64,000 nt of DNA from Kushneria avicenniae (GTDB taxonomy: Bacteria > Pseudomonadota > Gammaproteobacteria > Pseudomonadales > Halomonadaceae). The position numbers and the translations under genes are program-made. Below are positions 20,201-32,008 of this stretch, piece by piece. Every line of letters begins with the position of its first letter. Positions within the stretch are counted from its first letter, which is position 1. The DNA is taken from assembly GCF_900112585.1 (NCBI RefSeq), contig NZ_FOLY01000007.1, positions 103,423 to 167,422 on the forward strand, written 5' to 3'. A model generated the notes under the pieces. That model had not been told where the DNA came from, searched no databases, and saw nothing but the letters and a program-made list of their open reading frames with translations.

Positions 20201-21496
20201 TCACCACTGTCGGCGCTTGAGTCGGGTCAGGGTCTGATCAAGGGTATCAAGCGCCGCGGCGGGCTCGGCGCGCCCGGAAAGTACTTCGTGCACGTTGTTG
20301 AACACGGCATTGGAGACCCGGGCGTAAGCGTCACCGGTCACTGCCGAAGGACGTGCCACAGCGTTCATCAGCACCGGGCGCAGCACGGTCATGGTAGGGT
20401 TGGCCGTTATTACCTCAGCGTCATCGTAGAGTGCGATGCGGGTCGGATTCATGCCGTTGTTCAAAGCGTGCTGGCGCTGCACCTCGGCACTGGTCATATA
20501 GCGTGCCAGCGAGATCGCGGCCTCGGGCGTATCAGTGTAGCGTGAGACGGCGAAGTTCCAGCCGCCCAGAGTACTTGTCGAGTCAGCGCCGGGGCCATGG
20601 GGCAGCGGTGCCACGCCGATTCTGCCGCTCACCGGGCTGCCTTCACGCTGGGCCAGCGACCACACGTAGGGCCAGTTGCGCATGAAGACTGCGTTGCCGC
20701 TCTGGAACACGCCGCGCGCTTCCTCCTCGGTATAGTTGAGCACCCCGCGCGGGGCAATACTGCCGATCCAGCTCGCCGCCTCGGTCAGCGCCGCCGTCGC
20801 CTGCGCGTTATCTACCGTGATCGCGCCATCGGTGTCGACGATGCGCCCGCCGCCGTAGCCGGCGATCCACTCCAGGGCGTTGCAGGTCAGGCCTTCATAG
20901 GCGCGGCCCTGAAACACGAACCCCCACATCTCGTCATCGCCGGCATCGCGCTCGGCCTGTTGAATGCTGGAGGCGGTCTCGTTCATCTCCTGCCAGGTTT
21001 CGGGCACCGGACGCTGATACTTGTCGAGCAGATCCTTGCGGTAATAGAGCAGGCCGGCATCGGTGTACCAAGGCAGCGCTACAAGCCGGCCATCGACGGT
21101 ATTAGCCTCGATCAGTGCCGGGAAAAAGGCCTTGCGCTCGGCAGGTGGGACAGCCTCACCGAGGTCAACCAGATGCGGTGCCAAAAGCCCCGGCCAGGCG
21201 ATATCGACCATCATCACGTCAACGTCCTGCGAGTGACTGTTGAGCAGTTGCTGGAACAGTGCCAGTTTCTCGGTGGTGGCGTTGGGCGTGGTCACCACCC
21301 TGACGCTATGGCCGGTCTGCGCCGCCCAGGCGCGGGCCGCGATGGGGCAATAGTCGCCATCGCCACCACCACCGCAGGCGATGGCGACCTCGGCAGCCTG
21401 AGCACCGCCAGTGGCGCCCAATAGTGCGGCCAGCCCAAGGGTTGCGCGCCAGCCGCATCGACGGGCCCTGGATCGATCAATGCCTGGTCTGCTCAT
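20201..21496 (-). CDS. ABC sugar-binding protein, second copy (ThuE/trehalose-maltose type)
   Basis: A 431-residue periplasmic binding protein with a signal peptide (cleavage near AQAAEVA, about residue 35). It is a clear paralog of the binding protein at 24530: both share FQGRAYEGLT-x-NALEW, LNYTEEEARGVFQSGNA, FMRNWPY and the ending LKRRQW/IKRRRW. The start overlaps the ATPase stop by 4 bp, so it belongs to the operon. Two binding proteins for one permease pair may broaden substrate range. A 183-bp gap separates it from the glucosidase. Confidence 0.9.
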   Translation of the reverse strand: MSRPGIDRSRARRCGWRATLGLAALLGATGGAQAAEVAIACGGGGDGDYCPIAARAWAAQTGHSVRVVTTPNATTEKLALFQQLLNSHSQDVDVMMVDIAWPGLLAPHLVDLGEAVPPAERKAFFPALIEANTVDGRLVALPWYTDAGLLYYRKDLLDKYQRPVPETWQEMNETASSIQQAERDAGDDEMWGFVFQGRAYEGLTCNALEWIAGYGGGRIVDTDGAITVDNAQATAALTEAASWIGSIAPRGVLNYTEEEARGVFQSGNAVFMRNWPYVWSLAQREGSPVSGRIGVAPLPHGPGADSTSTLGGWNFAVSRYTDTPEAAISLARYMTSAEVQRQHALNNGMNPTRIALYDDAEVITANPTMTVLRPVLMNAVARPSAVTGDAYARVSNAVFNNVHEVLSGRAEPAAALDTLDQTLTRLKRRQW

Positions 21497-22617
21497 GACA
21501 TGGTCCCCTGTGGTTCAGTGATGGACTCGTGACGCGCCAGCGGCGCCATCGCGCGTCCATCACGATCGAAAAGATGGGCATGTACCGGATCGAAGTCGAG
21601 CACTACCCGCTCGCCGCGCTGGAACGAGCTGGAGGCCTGGGTGCGACAGACCAGCAGCTCGCCGTCGTCGCGCTCCAGATAGAGGTAGGCTTCGCTGCCA
21701 AGGTACTCGACGTTGACGATCTCGAGACCTTGACCATCCTTGCTGGGCGAGGGAATCAGATGCTCCGGACGCACGCCAAGGGTCGCCTCGCTGGCGCTAC
21801 CGGCGCTGAAGGCCAGCGGCAGCGTGCGCTGGCCAACGGCAGAAATCTCTACGCGACACCCTTGTTCGGGAACGGGATGGGCGGTGACCTCGATGAAGTT
21901 CATCTTTGGCGAGCCGATAAAGCCGGCCACGAAACGCGACGCGGGACGTTCATAAAGCTCGCGCGGGGTGCCGATCTGCTCGACGTGGCCGGCGTTGAGC
22001 ACCACGATGCGATCGGCCAGGGTCATCGCCTCGACCTGGTCGTGGGTGACATAGATCATGGTCGAGCCCAGGCGCTCGTGAAGCCGTGCGATCTCATTGC
22101 GGGTCTGTACTCGCAGCGCGGCGTCGAGGTTGGAAAGCGGTTCGTCGAACAGCAATATCTTCGGTTCGCGGGCCATTGCCCGACCGATCGCCACGCGCTG
22201 GCGCTGACCGCCGGAGAGCGCCTTCGGCAGCCGCTCCAGCAGGCCATCAAGCTGCAGAATCTTCGCCGTCTGTCGCACGCGCTCATCGACCGTCTGCTTG
22301 TCGGCCTTCGCCAGCTTGAGGCCGAAAGCGATGTTCTGATACACGCTCATGTGCGGATAGAGCGCGTAGGACTGAAACACCATGCCGATGCCGCGCTCCT
22401 GCGGCGTCAGGTTGTTGACCCGCTGCTCGTCGATCAGCAGATCGCCGTGGGTGATCGACTCGAGCCCCGCGATCAGCCGCAAAAGCGTTGACTTGCCGCA
22501 GCCGGAGGGGCCGACGAAGACCACAAACTCGCCATCGCCGATCGCCATCGACACATCATCGATCACCCGGGTCGAACCGAAGCGCTTGTTGACCCGTTCC
22601 AGTTTTACACCAGCCAT
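21493..22617 (-). CDS. ABC transporter ATP-binding protein (MalK/UgpC type)
   Basis: A 374-residue ATPase with Walker A GPSGCGKST, Q-loop VFQSYALYPHM, signature LSGGQRQRVAIGRA, Walker B ILLFDEPLSNLDA and the H-loop YVTHDQ. The C-terminal OB-type regulatory domain of the MalK class follows. The ATG at 22617 has GGAGGAG upstream and gives the standard start MAGVKLERVNKRFG; the frame extends to 22656. It powers the permease pair encoded just upstream. Confidence 0.93.
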   Translation of the reverse strand: MAGVKLERVNKRFGSTRVIDDVSMAIGDGEFVVFVGPSGCGKSTLLRLIAGLESITHGDLLIDEQRVNNLTPQERGIGMVFQSYALYPHMSVYQNIAFGLKLAKADKQTVDERVRQTAKILQLDGLLERLPKALSGGQRQRVAIGRAMAREPKILLFDEPLSNLDAALRVQTRNEIARLHERLGSTMIYVTHDQVEAMTLADRIVVLNAGHVEQIGTPRELYERPASRFVAGFIGSPKMNFIEVTAHPVPEQGCRVEISAVGQRTLPLAFSAGSASEATLGVRPEHLIPSPSKDGQGLEIVNVEYLGSEAYLYLERDDGELLVCRTQASSSFQRGERVVLDFDPVHAHLFDRDGRAMAPLARHESITEPQGTMS

Positions 22618-22659
22618 AACTCCTCCTGCCCAACGACGGGACACCCTTGCGACCAACGC

Positions 22660-23498
<839 letters not shown>

Positions 23499-23502
<4 letters not shown>

Positions 23503-24509
23503 GAGCCACCTCCCAGCTGACGACGACCGATATAGAGATAGACCACCGTGATCAGCGCGATGATCATGAACAAAAGCGTCGAGGCGGCGCTGCCGTAGCC
23601 CACGTCCTGGAACTCCACCAGCTGCTGACGGGCGTAGATCGACATCGTCATGGTCGAGGCCGCGTTGGAGGTCAGCACGTAGATGACGTCGAATACCCTG
23701 AGGGCATCCAGCGCACGGAAGATGATCGCCACCAGCAGCGCCGGTGTAATCAGCGGCAGAGTGACGCGAAAGAACACCCTGACCGGATGGATGCCGTCGA
23801 CCTTCGCCGCCTCATAGCAGTCCGACGGCAGCATCTGCAGTGCGGCCAGCACCAGCAGCGCCACGAAGGGCGTCGCCTTCCACACATCGACGATGATCAC
23901 TGCCCACATCGACAGGCTGGCATCGGCAGTCCAGGAGAGCGGCGCGTCGATCAGCCCCAGACCCAGCAGCATATGGTTGATGATGCCGAACTGGTCATTG
24001 AGCATCCACGCCCAGATCTTGGCCGACACCACGGTGGGAATCGCCCAGGGGATCAGCATTGCCGCGCGCACCAGGGTACGGCCGCGAAAGTGGGCATTGA
24101 GTACCAGCGCCACGATCACCCCCAGCACCGCCTCCAGCGAGACCGACACCAGGGTGAAGTAGAGGGTGTTCCACACCGACTGCCACCACAGCGAATCGGC
24201 CAGAATGCCGTACCAGCCATCATCAAAAACCAGATAGTTCTCAAGCCCAATGAACTGCGATCCCTCAAGGCTTGAGAGGCTGGCATCGGTGAGACTGAAC
24301 CAGAAGGTGCGCAGCAGCGGCCAGCCGGCAACCAGCAGTAAACCGATCAGCATCGGGGTCAGAAACAGCCAGGCGGCCCGTACCCGCTGGCGTCTGACCC
24401 GGGTGCCGCGCTCGCGACGCGGCGCACCGACCGGGCGCCCTGCCCCCTCGTCACCCTTCTGGTCACGGGAGCTGTTGGACACCGTGTCATGCGACTCTTG
24501 TGCAGTCAT
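23499..24509 (-). CDS. ABC sugar permease, MalF-like
   Basis: A 336-residue permease with an extended hydrophilic N-terminus (about residues 1-45, rich in Arg) and six helices. The EAA loop is LPSDCYEAAKVDGIHPVRVFFRVTLPLITPALL. It resembles the ThuF/MalF class. It starts 20 bp after the first binding-protein gene and overlaps the MalG-like gene by 4 bp, so the importer genes form one operon. Confidence 0.92.
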
Positions 24510-24529
24510 GATGTGCTCCTCCGGCTGTT

Positions 24530-25801
24530 TTACCAGCGGCGCCGCTTGATGCGCTCAAGCTCGCCTTCAAGACTTTCAAGTCCCTGATCGGCGGTGACGC
24601 GACCCGAAAGCACTTCATGGACGGTGTTGAAAAAGGCGTTGGAGACGCGCGGATAGTTGTCACCGGTGACGGCGGCAGGGCGCGGTACTGCGGAGGTAAA
24701 GGTCTCATAGAGCGTGCCGAAGAAGGGCACGGCGGCCAGCACCTCCTCGTCCTGATAGAGGGCAGGCAGCGTAGGATTGTAGGAACCCTCGATGGCGCGG
24801 CGCTTTTGCTCATCAAATGAGGTCAGAAAGGCAACCAGATCGGCGGCCATGTCAGGGTTATCACTGTAACGCGATACCGCCAGGTTCCAGCCCCCCAGCA
24901 CGCCGGCACTTTGTCCGTCCTTGCCTCCGGCAGGCAGCGGGGCAACCTCTACCCTGTCACGGATACTGCTCTGCTCGGACTGCACCAGATCCCAGGCATA
25001 GGGCCAGTTGCGCATGAACAGGGCATTGCCCGACTGGAAGACGCCGCGCGCCTCCTCTTCGGTGTAGTTGAGCACGCCCTGCGGCGAGATATCGTTGATC
25101 CAGCCGGCCGCCTGTGACAGCGCCCCGGCCGCCTGAGGATTATTGACGGTAATCTTGCCGTCATCGTCCACGATGGTGCCCCCCTCGGGGTAGCTTGCCA
25201 TCCATTCCAGCGCGTTGACGGTCAGCCCTTCATAGGCGCGTCCCTGAAATACATAGCCCCAGAAATCCTTGTGACCGGCCTCGCGCTCGCCGGCCTGCAC
25301 CGTGTGCGCCGCCTCGGTCAGCGCCGCCCAGGTGGTGGGCACCTCAAGGTTATATTTTTCGAGCAGATCCTTGCGGTAATACAGCACGCCGGCATCGGTA
25401 AACCAGGGCATCGCCACCAGCTGACCATCGACCGTGTTGTTGTCGACGATGGCCTCGAAGAATCCGTCGGTGGCCCCTTTGGGCAGGTGTTCATTCAGGT
25501 CGATCAGATGGGTGGCCAGCATTCCGGGCCAGACCACATCGATCTGGAACACATCGATATCACCGGAGTGCGAGCCGAGAATCTGCTGATAAAGCGACAG
25601 CCGCTCGGTGGCCGAATTGGGTGTGGAGACGACCTCGACACTGTGACCGCTTCTGGCTTCCCAGCGCTCGACGCCGGCCTGACAAAGCTGGAGTTCGGCA
25701 CCCACGGCGCCACAGGAGATGGTGAGATCAGCGGCCTGAGCCTGTGAGATCCCGCCGAGGGCCATCAGGACAGAGCCTGCATATACCAATCCGGATTTCA
25801 T
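24530..25801 (-). CDS. ABC sugar-binding protein, first copy (ThuE/trehalose-maltose type)
   Basis: A 423-residue periplasmic binding protein with a signal peptide ending near SQAQAADL (about residue 24). The sequence resembles trehalose/maltose-binding proteins of the ThuE group (for example VVSTPNSATERLSLYQQILGSHSGDIDVFQIDVVWPGMLA). It is the first gene of the importer operon, with GGAGG before the ATG. A perfect LacI-family palindrome lies 37-50 bp upstream, placing the operon under probable control of the LacI protein at 17245. Confidence 0.92.
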   Translation of the reverse strand: MKSGLVYAGSVLMALGGISQAQAADLTISCGAVGAELQLCQAGVERWEARSGHSVEVVSTPNSATERLSLYQQILGSHSGDIDVFQIDVVWPGMLATHLIDLNEHLPKGATDGFFEAIVDNNTVDGQLVAMPWFTDAGVLYYRKDLLEKYNLEVPTTWAALTEAAHTVQAGEREAGHKDFWGYVFQGRAYEGLTVNALEWMASYPEGGTIVDDDGKITVNNPQAAGALSQAAGWINDISPQGVLNYTEEEARGVFQSGNALFMRNWPYAWDLVQSEQSSIRDRVEVAPLPAGGKDGQSAGVLGGWNLAVSRYSDNPDMAADLVAFLTSFDEQKRRAIEGSYNPTLPALYQDEEVLAAVPFFGTLYETFTSAVPRPAAVTGDNYPRVSNAFFNTVHEVLSGRVTADQGLESLEGELERIKRRRW

Positions 25802-25837
25802 GAAAACACCTCCGAGGCTGCAACATAAAACGGCTGT

Positions 25838-25851
25838 CTTAAACGTTTAAG
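25838..25851. promoter_or_regulatory. LacI/GalR-family operator between the importer and porin genes
   Basis: CTTAAACGTTTAAG is a perfect 14-bp palindrome with a central CG, the usual form of LacI/GalR operators. It lies between the divergent binding-protein and porin genes and can control both. Confidence 0.75.
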
Positions 25852-25995
25852 TTATCTCGAAAGGTACTTTTAGCCACACGTTAGCGACATTGGACAATAG
25901 GTTGATAACCTTTTGTCACAGAGACGAATGTATGAATGAAACCTCATCCTGACCTCGGTAAATTCCTTTTACGATCCTGCGTCTGCCGCTTATAA

Positions 25996-27693
<1,698 letters not shown>

Positions 27694-27717
27694 AAGAACT
27701 GAACCATTAGAAGGCTG

Positions 27718-27745
27718 GGGTGCGGCAATGCCGCGCCCTAATTTT
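27718..27745 (+). terminator. Intrinsic terminator of the porin gene
   Basis: A 9-bp stem GGGTGCGGC/GCCGCGCCC with one G-U pair and an AAT loop is followed by TAATTTTA, 25 bp after the stop. Confidence 0.75.
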
Positions 27746-27831
27746 ATCTACCTTTTTAAAGTCTGCATCCTTCCAATATCACCATTGCTAATTCAAGATA
27801 TCTTATTTTTCGAATGGGAATGGAACCCTCC

Positions 27832-28842
27832 ATGGCGCAAGCCTGTGATCTGATAGATCGTAGTGACATAGACCAGAAAGCCAATCAGATCGTAGACATC
27901 TCAGGTTGGCCGATATACGGTGACTATGAAGTTTTCCCAGAAGGTGCTCGGGATAAATCATTGCGTATATCTCCTAACCCATCTCCCTATTCATTTTGCC
28001 TATCAGGACATCGATATCTTTTTAAAGAGGCAATAAAAAGCGCACGGAATCCCGGCCAGCCTAGGCACCCAGATCAGTACTGGGCAGAGCTTATAGCATT
28101 TCGTATAGGTCGATTGATGGGATTGACTTTGCCACCCGTATTCATCGCTATAGATTCTTCCAGAGAAGAGCCAGGCACTATTAGTGAATGGTTTATGGAT
28201 TACCCGCAATCCAAGGACGAGCGTTACTCTGCCGGCGGCGACTTTATGCAACGTCATATTTCCGAATATGACAGGCAAAAGGGACGACAACACAATTTAT
28301 CTAAGATTCTTGCACTTGGTAGAAGACTAGCTCAACGAAATCAACTAACCCATGACTGGCAAAGCTACTGGGGGTTCTGCCTCTGCTTTGATGCACTCAT
28401 AGGCAATACGGACCGTCATCAAGAAAACTGGGGAGTCATTTGGAGTAGTGATGATTCGAGAGCTCGATTCACACCATATTTTGATAACGGTACGAGCCTT
28501 GGGCATGAGTTGCAGTCAAAAAAAATGCAGAACATGATGCACAACCCTCATGAGTTTGATGCTTACCTGACAAGAGGAAAGCATCAAATGCGCTGGTCCA
28601 AAAATGCTCCTAACCGCTTGCCGTTGATAGAAGGTGTAGCAAGTTATTGCAGCCGCTATCCAAAAGTAAAACCTGCTCTTATAGAGAGCTTGTCCGGATG
28701 GAAAGAGGAGGCTCTTGAGACCATACTTCAATCCTTCACTCGTTTCGACATACCGCAGCCTTTTACCCAGCAACGTGCCGAATTCGTTGCTTATTTGACT
28801 CTGAAAAGGAGAGAGCGCCTTCTTAGGGCCTTGGAGAACTGA
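27832..28842 (+). CDS. HipA-like kinase of an orphan HipA/HIRAN cassette
   Basis: A protein of about 336 residues with the HipA/CtkA kinase core. A possible ATP-binding Lys lies in YLFKEAIK (about residue 65), the catalytic loop is LIGNTDRHQENWG (Asp about 194, Asn about 199) and the metal-binding motif is YFDNGTSLG (Asp about 218). No HipB antitoxin is adjacent; its only partner is the HIRAN gene, 1 bp downstream. Start: ATG at 27832 has GGAA upstream; in-frame ATGs at 27814 and 27820 are alternatives. The DNA is visibly A+T-richer than its neighbours, which suggests transfer. Substrate is unknown. Confidence 0.75.
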   Translation: MAQACDLIDRSDIDQKANQIVDISGWPIYGDYEVFPEGARDKSLRISPNPSPYSFCLSGHRYLFKEAIKSARNPGQPRHPDQYWAELIAFRIGRLMGLTLPPVFIAIDSSREEPGTISEWFMDYPQSKDERYSAGGDFMQRHISEYDRQKGRQHNLSKILALGRRLAQRNQLTHDWQSYWGFCLCFDALIGNTDRHQENWGVIWSSDDSRARFTPYFDNGTSLGHELQSKKMQNMMHNPHEFDAYLTRGKHQMRWSKNAPNRLPLIEGVASYCSRYPKVKPALIESLSGWKEEALETILQSFTRFDIPQPFTQQRAEFVAYLTLKRRERLLRALEN

Positions 28843-28843
28843 A

Positions 28844-29590
28844 ATGAACCGCTTTATCGAACACTTGGTAGAACCGCAACGCTTGCTATTATGCTGGCAG
28901 GCGCGTGAGAGTCGTAATCGCTCTCGATACTGTGTGGGCCAGTTGCTCAAGAGCGGGACGGAAACTCTGCTTAAGTACAATCTAGAAAGCGAAGAGATTT
29001 CTAAAGCTAAAGCCGACGGATTCCAGGGTTATCCAGCCTTCCCGCTTTCAAATGCAGAGCATCATCATCAAGTGCTGGAAGCTTTTATGCGACGCCTGCC
29101 GCCTCGCAACAGAAAAGATTTTAGCCGTTATCTAGAATTGCGCGCCATCCCTGCTAATGCAGAAATAAGTAATTTTGCCTTGCTGGGCTATAGTGGCGCC
29201 AAGCTACCTAACGATGGGTTTGAATTAGTACATCCTTTTGATAACCCACCAGATATTTTCGAACTCTTGCTGGAAGTAGCCGGCTTTCGCCATGAGTCCG
29301 AAATTGAGGCGGAAGAGCTACAGCCAGGTGATCCTGTGGTTTTTTCTCCGGAACCGGAAAACATCCATGACCAAAAAGCAATCAGATTGGCATGCAGAAC
29401 CAAAAAAATAGGCTACGTTCCTCGTGGTCAATTAGAAAACCTACATCGAATGATCGTTAAAGGTGCCTCAATAGATGGAACAATCTTTCGTATTAATGGT
29501 ACGAGTGACCGTCCACTCGTATATGTCCTAACTCGTATCACCCAGTCTCAACCATTTACAAAAGGCTTTGAGCATTTAGCAGAAGCCTGA
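28844..29590 (+). CDS. HIRAN-domain protein of the HipA/HIRAN cassette
   Basis: A 248-residue protein with a C-terminal HIRAN domain (about residues 140-235), recognisable from PGDPVVFSPEPENIHDQKAIRLACRTKKIGYVPR. HIRAN domains bind DNA ends or damaged DNA in the proteins where they are known. The N-terminal part (VGQLLKSGTETLLKYNLES, YPAFPLSNAEHHHQVLEAFMRRLPPRNRKDF) looks like the HipA-N1-type or capsule region of HipA proteins, as if a two-part HipA were split over two genes. It begins 1 bp after the kinase stop with GGAG inside the kinase end. Function is unknown. Confidence 0.75.
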   Translation: MNRFIEHLVEPQRLLLCWQARESRNRSRYCVGQLLKSGTETLLKYNLESEEISKAKADGFQGYPAFPLSNAEHHHQVLEAFMRRLPPRNRKDFSRYLELRAIPANAEISNFALLGYSGAKLPNDGFELVHPFDNPPDIFELLLEVAGFRHESEIEAEELQPGDPVVFSPEPENIHDQKAIRLACRTKKIGYVPRGQLENLHRMIVKGASIDGTIFRINGTSDRPLVYVLTRITQSQPFTKGFEHLAEA

Positions 29591-29607
29591 TAACAAGAAT
29601 ATCTCCA

Positions 29608-30945
29608 CTACTCTCCCCGCAGTCTGCCACCCATTTCCTGTGCCAGATCCACGGCAAAGTTATCCGTCATGCCACCGATGAAATCGAGCATGCGCCGATA
29701 GCTGTCATACAGCGGCCACTGGGTCTGCGGGGTATTTTCGCCGATCAGTGCCAGTACGCGCTGATGCTTGAAGCTGGACTGGCCGGTAAAGTGCAGCTCG
29801 TGCGCCGCGCCGATGAAAGCTTCGAGCAGAATGCCCAGCGTTGTATAGGCGCCGATTTCAAGCTTGGCCTTGCGCGAGTTGCGAAAGATTCGATCGCGGG
29901 CAATTTTCTTCGCCTCGCTTACCCCCCAGCCCAGGTCAGGATGGCACAGATCAAGCAGGTCATCTTCGAGACTGCCTTCCAAAAGCGCCTGTTCATGGGT
30001 CACAAAGGTCGCTGCCACCTCATTGACGGCCCGCTCCATGGCCGCGCCACGCAGCGCCGCTACCCGTCGACGCTGAGAGACGTTCTCGCGCGCCATGCGG
30101 GCATAGTCCTCGGGCTCGCCGCCGGCGATGTGGGTCAGCACGCCGGCGACTTCTTCAAAGCGCAGAATGCCCATCTCGAGGCCGTCCTCGAGATCGAGCA
30201 GGGCATAGCAGATGTCATCCGCGGCCTCGACCAGCCAGGCGAAGGGGTGACGACACCAGGCGTGATCGCTCAGCCGCCGGAGCCCGAGCAGCTCGGCGAC
30301 GCGCTTAAGCTGCTCGCGCTCCGACTGATAGGCGCCGAACTTGCCGGCCAGCCCCGCCCGCTCCACCGTCCAGGGATACTTGAGCATCGCCCCGAGCGTT
30401 GGCGCGGTCAGACGCATGCCGCCGTTGAACTGGTTGTATTCGATCTGGGTGACCACCCGGAAGCCCTGGGCGTTGCCCTCATAGGTGAGCAGATCCTCTC
30501 GCTGGGTAGGCGTCAGCGCTTCCAGAAAGCCGGTGCCATCGACCTCGGCACGCTTGAACCAGTCGCGGATGGCGTACTCGCCGGCATGACCAAAGGGCGG
30601 GTTGCCGATATCGTGACTCAGACACGCCGCCTGGACGATCACGCCCATATCGGCCGGAGTGATCCAGTCAGGCAGGCGCTCGCTCAGACGCTCGCCGACG
30701 ATCATGCCCAGGCTGCGCCCGACACAGCCCACTTCGAGCGAGTGCGTCAACCGGGTGTGGATATGATCGTTTTCGGTCAGCGGGTGTACCTGTGTCTTGC
30801 GCCCCAGCCGGCGAAAGGAGCCGGAAAAGACGATGCGATCAAAATCCTTGTGGAAAGGACTGCGCCCGATTTCGCGCTCACGCTCGGTCGCCTTGTCATC
30901 CAGACGCACGGGGGCCAGCAACTGCTCCCACTGCATTTGACTCAT
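29608..30945 (-). CDS. dgt: dGTP triphosphohydrolase (dGTPase), HD superfamily
   Basis: A 445-residue dGTPase-family enzyme. The N-terminal signature RSPFHKDFDRIVFSGSFRRLGRKTQVHPL and the HD metal site (RLTHSLEV, His about 68; CLSHDIGNPPFGHAGE, HD about 111-112) are diagnostic. It should convert dGTP to deoxyguanosine and tripolyphosphate, and related enzymes limit phage by lowering dNTPs. The ATG at 30945 (MSQMQWEQLL) is preferred over the upstream frame start. It is convergent with the HIRAN gene, 17 bp apart. Confidence 0.92.
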   Translation of the reverse strand: MSQMQWEQLLAPVRLDDKATEREREIGRSPFHKDFDRIVFSGSFRRLGRKTQVHPLTENDHIHTRLTHSLEVGCVGRSLGMIVGERLSERLPDWITPADMGVIVQAACLSHDIGNPPFGHAGEYAIRDWFKRAEVDGTGFLEALTPTQREDLLTYEGNAQGFRVVTQIEYNQFNGGMRLTAPTLGAMLKYPWTVERAGLAGKFGAYQSEREQLKRVAELLGLRRLSDHAWCRHPFAWLVEAADDICYALLDLEDGLEMGILRFEEVAGVLTHIAGGEPEDYARMARENVSQRRRVAALRGAAMERAVNEVAATFVTHEQALLEGSLEDDLLDLCHPDLGWGVSEAKKIARDRIFRNSRKAKLEIGAYTTLGILLEAFIGAAHELHFTGQSSFKHQRVLALIGENTPQTQWPLYDSYRRMLDFIGGMTDNFAVDLAQEMGGRLRGE

Positions 30946-31017
30946 CTCGCCTCGCCCCTTCAAGCCCACGCAGGCTGCGTCAGCCGTTGATTGATCATGC
31001 CGGGCACCTGCCGGCGC

Positions 31018-31881
31018 TTATTCGTTTACGTCCATGTAGCGTCGCGCCCACTCGCGGTTTTCATCAAGCGTCGAGTAGCGGGTGGAGAGCTCGGAGGCGT
31101 TCAGATTGCCCTCGGCAATCTGGCGCTGCTCGCGCAGGCAGTCGTAGGTGGCCTTGATGGCGGCAAAATAGGCGCCGTGACCGTTGACCACCACGCGCAC
31201 GCCGGCACACGCCAGCCGCTCACGATCGCGCAGCTCGGGGTTGTCGTAGGTGACCAGCATCAGCGGCACGGTGATATGGGCCGCAATGCTTTCCAGATGA
31301 TCGAAATCGCGAATGCCGACCATGCAGATGCCATCGGCGCCGGCGCGCTCATAGGCCATGGCGCGGGTGGTGGCATCCTCCACGCTGAGCACGCCGGCGT
31401 TGGTGCGGGCAAAAATCGCCATGGCGGGATCGATACGCGCCTCCAGGGCGGCGCGAATCTTGCCCACGCCCTCCTCCAGCGGTACCAGATCGGTGGACTT
31501 GCGGCCGTACTTGGCAGGCAGCAGCGTGTCCTCGATGGTCAGTGCAGCGACGCCGGCGCGCTCCAGTTCGGAGATGGTGCGCATGACATTGAGCGCGTTG
31601 CCGTAGCCGTGATCGGCATCGGCAATGATCGGCAGCCGCGTGACGCGGCCGATCCGGGTGGCCTGCTCGACAAACTCGCTCAGCGTAATCAGGGCAAAAT
31701 CGGGCGCTGCCAGCACCTGAAGCGAGGCGACCGAGCCGCCCAGAATGCCGACCTCAAAGCCCAGATCCGCGGCGATGCGCGCCGACATGGGGTCAAACGT
31801 CGAGGCGGTGAAAAAGCAGTCCTCGCGGGCAAGCAGGTCGCGGAACTGGTTGCGCAGATCGTGCTGGGACGGGGTAGCCAT
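31018..31881 (-). CDS. Oxaloacetate decarboxylase-like enzyme (ICL/PEP mutase superfamily)
   Basis: A 287-residue TIM-barrel enzyme of the isocitrate lyase/PEP mutase superfamily. Its length and sequence ([67 protein letters not shown]) match the Pseudomonas PA4872 group, shown elsewhere to decarboxylate oxaloacetate. The metal-binding DADHGYGN is present. AGGAG precedes the ATG. It is encoded upstream of dgt on the same strand with a 72-bp gap; no functional link is evident. Confidence 0.85.
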   Translation of the reverse strand: MATPSQHDLRNQFRDLLAREDCFFTASTFDPMSARIAADLGFEVGILGGSVASLQVLAAPDFALITLSEFVEQATRIGRVTRLPIIADADHGYGNALNVMRTISELERAGVAALTIEDTLLPAKYGRKSTDLVPLEEGVGKIRAALEARIDPAMAIFARTNAGVLSVEDATTRAMAYERAGADGICMVGIRDFDHLESIAAHITVPLMLVTYDNPELRDRERLACAGVRVVVNGHGAYFAAIKATYDCLREQRQIAEGNLNASELSTRYSTLDENREWARRYMDVNE

Positions 31882-31945
31882 GACAACTCCTGAACATCAT
31901 AAAGCGGCGATGGGCCCGGGCGGCCCATCCTTGATGGCGATCTAC

Positions 31946-31973
31946 TTTATACCTTTGTCCTATAACGCACCAA
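31946..31973 (-). promoter_or_regulatory. Candidate promoter of the oxaloacetate decarboxylase gene
   Basis: On the minus strand TTGGTG (31973-31968) and TATAAA (31951-31946) are separated by 16 bp, 65 bp before the start codon. Two small hairpins in the ntrC 3' region (GCACC/GGTGC at 31968-31982 and GTGCTGT/ACAGCAC at 31978-31997) overlap it. Confidence 0.4.
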
Positions 31974-32008
31974 TTCGGTGCTGTTGAAGGACAGCACAGG
32001 CCCTCACA

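Noticed and set aside
29764..30990. Long plus-strand frame opposite dgt
   Set aside because: Antisense shadow with no recognisable domain.
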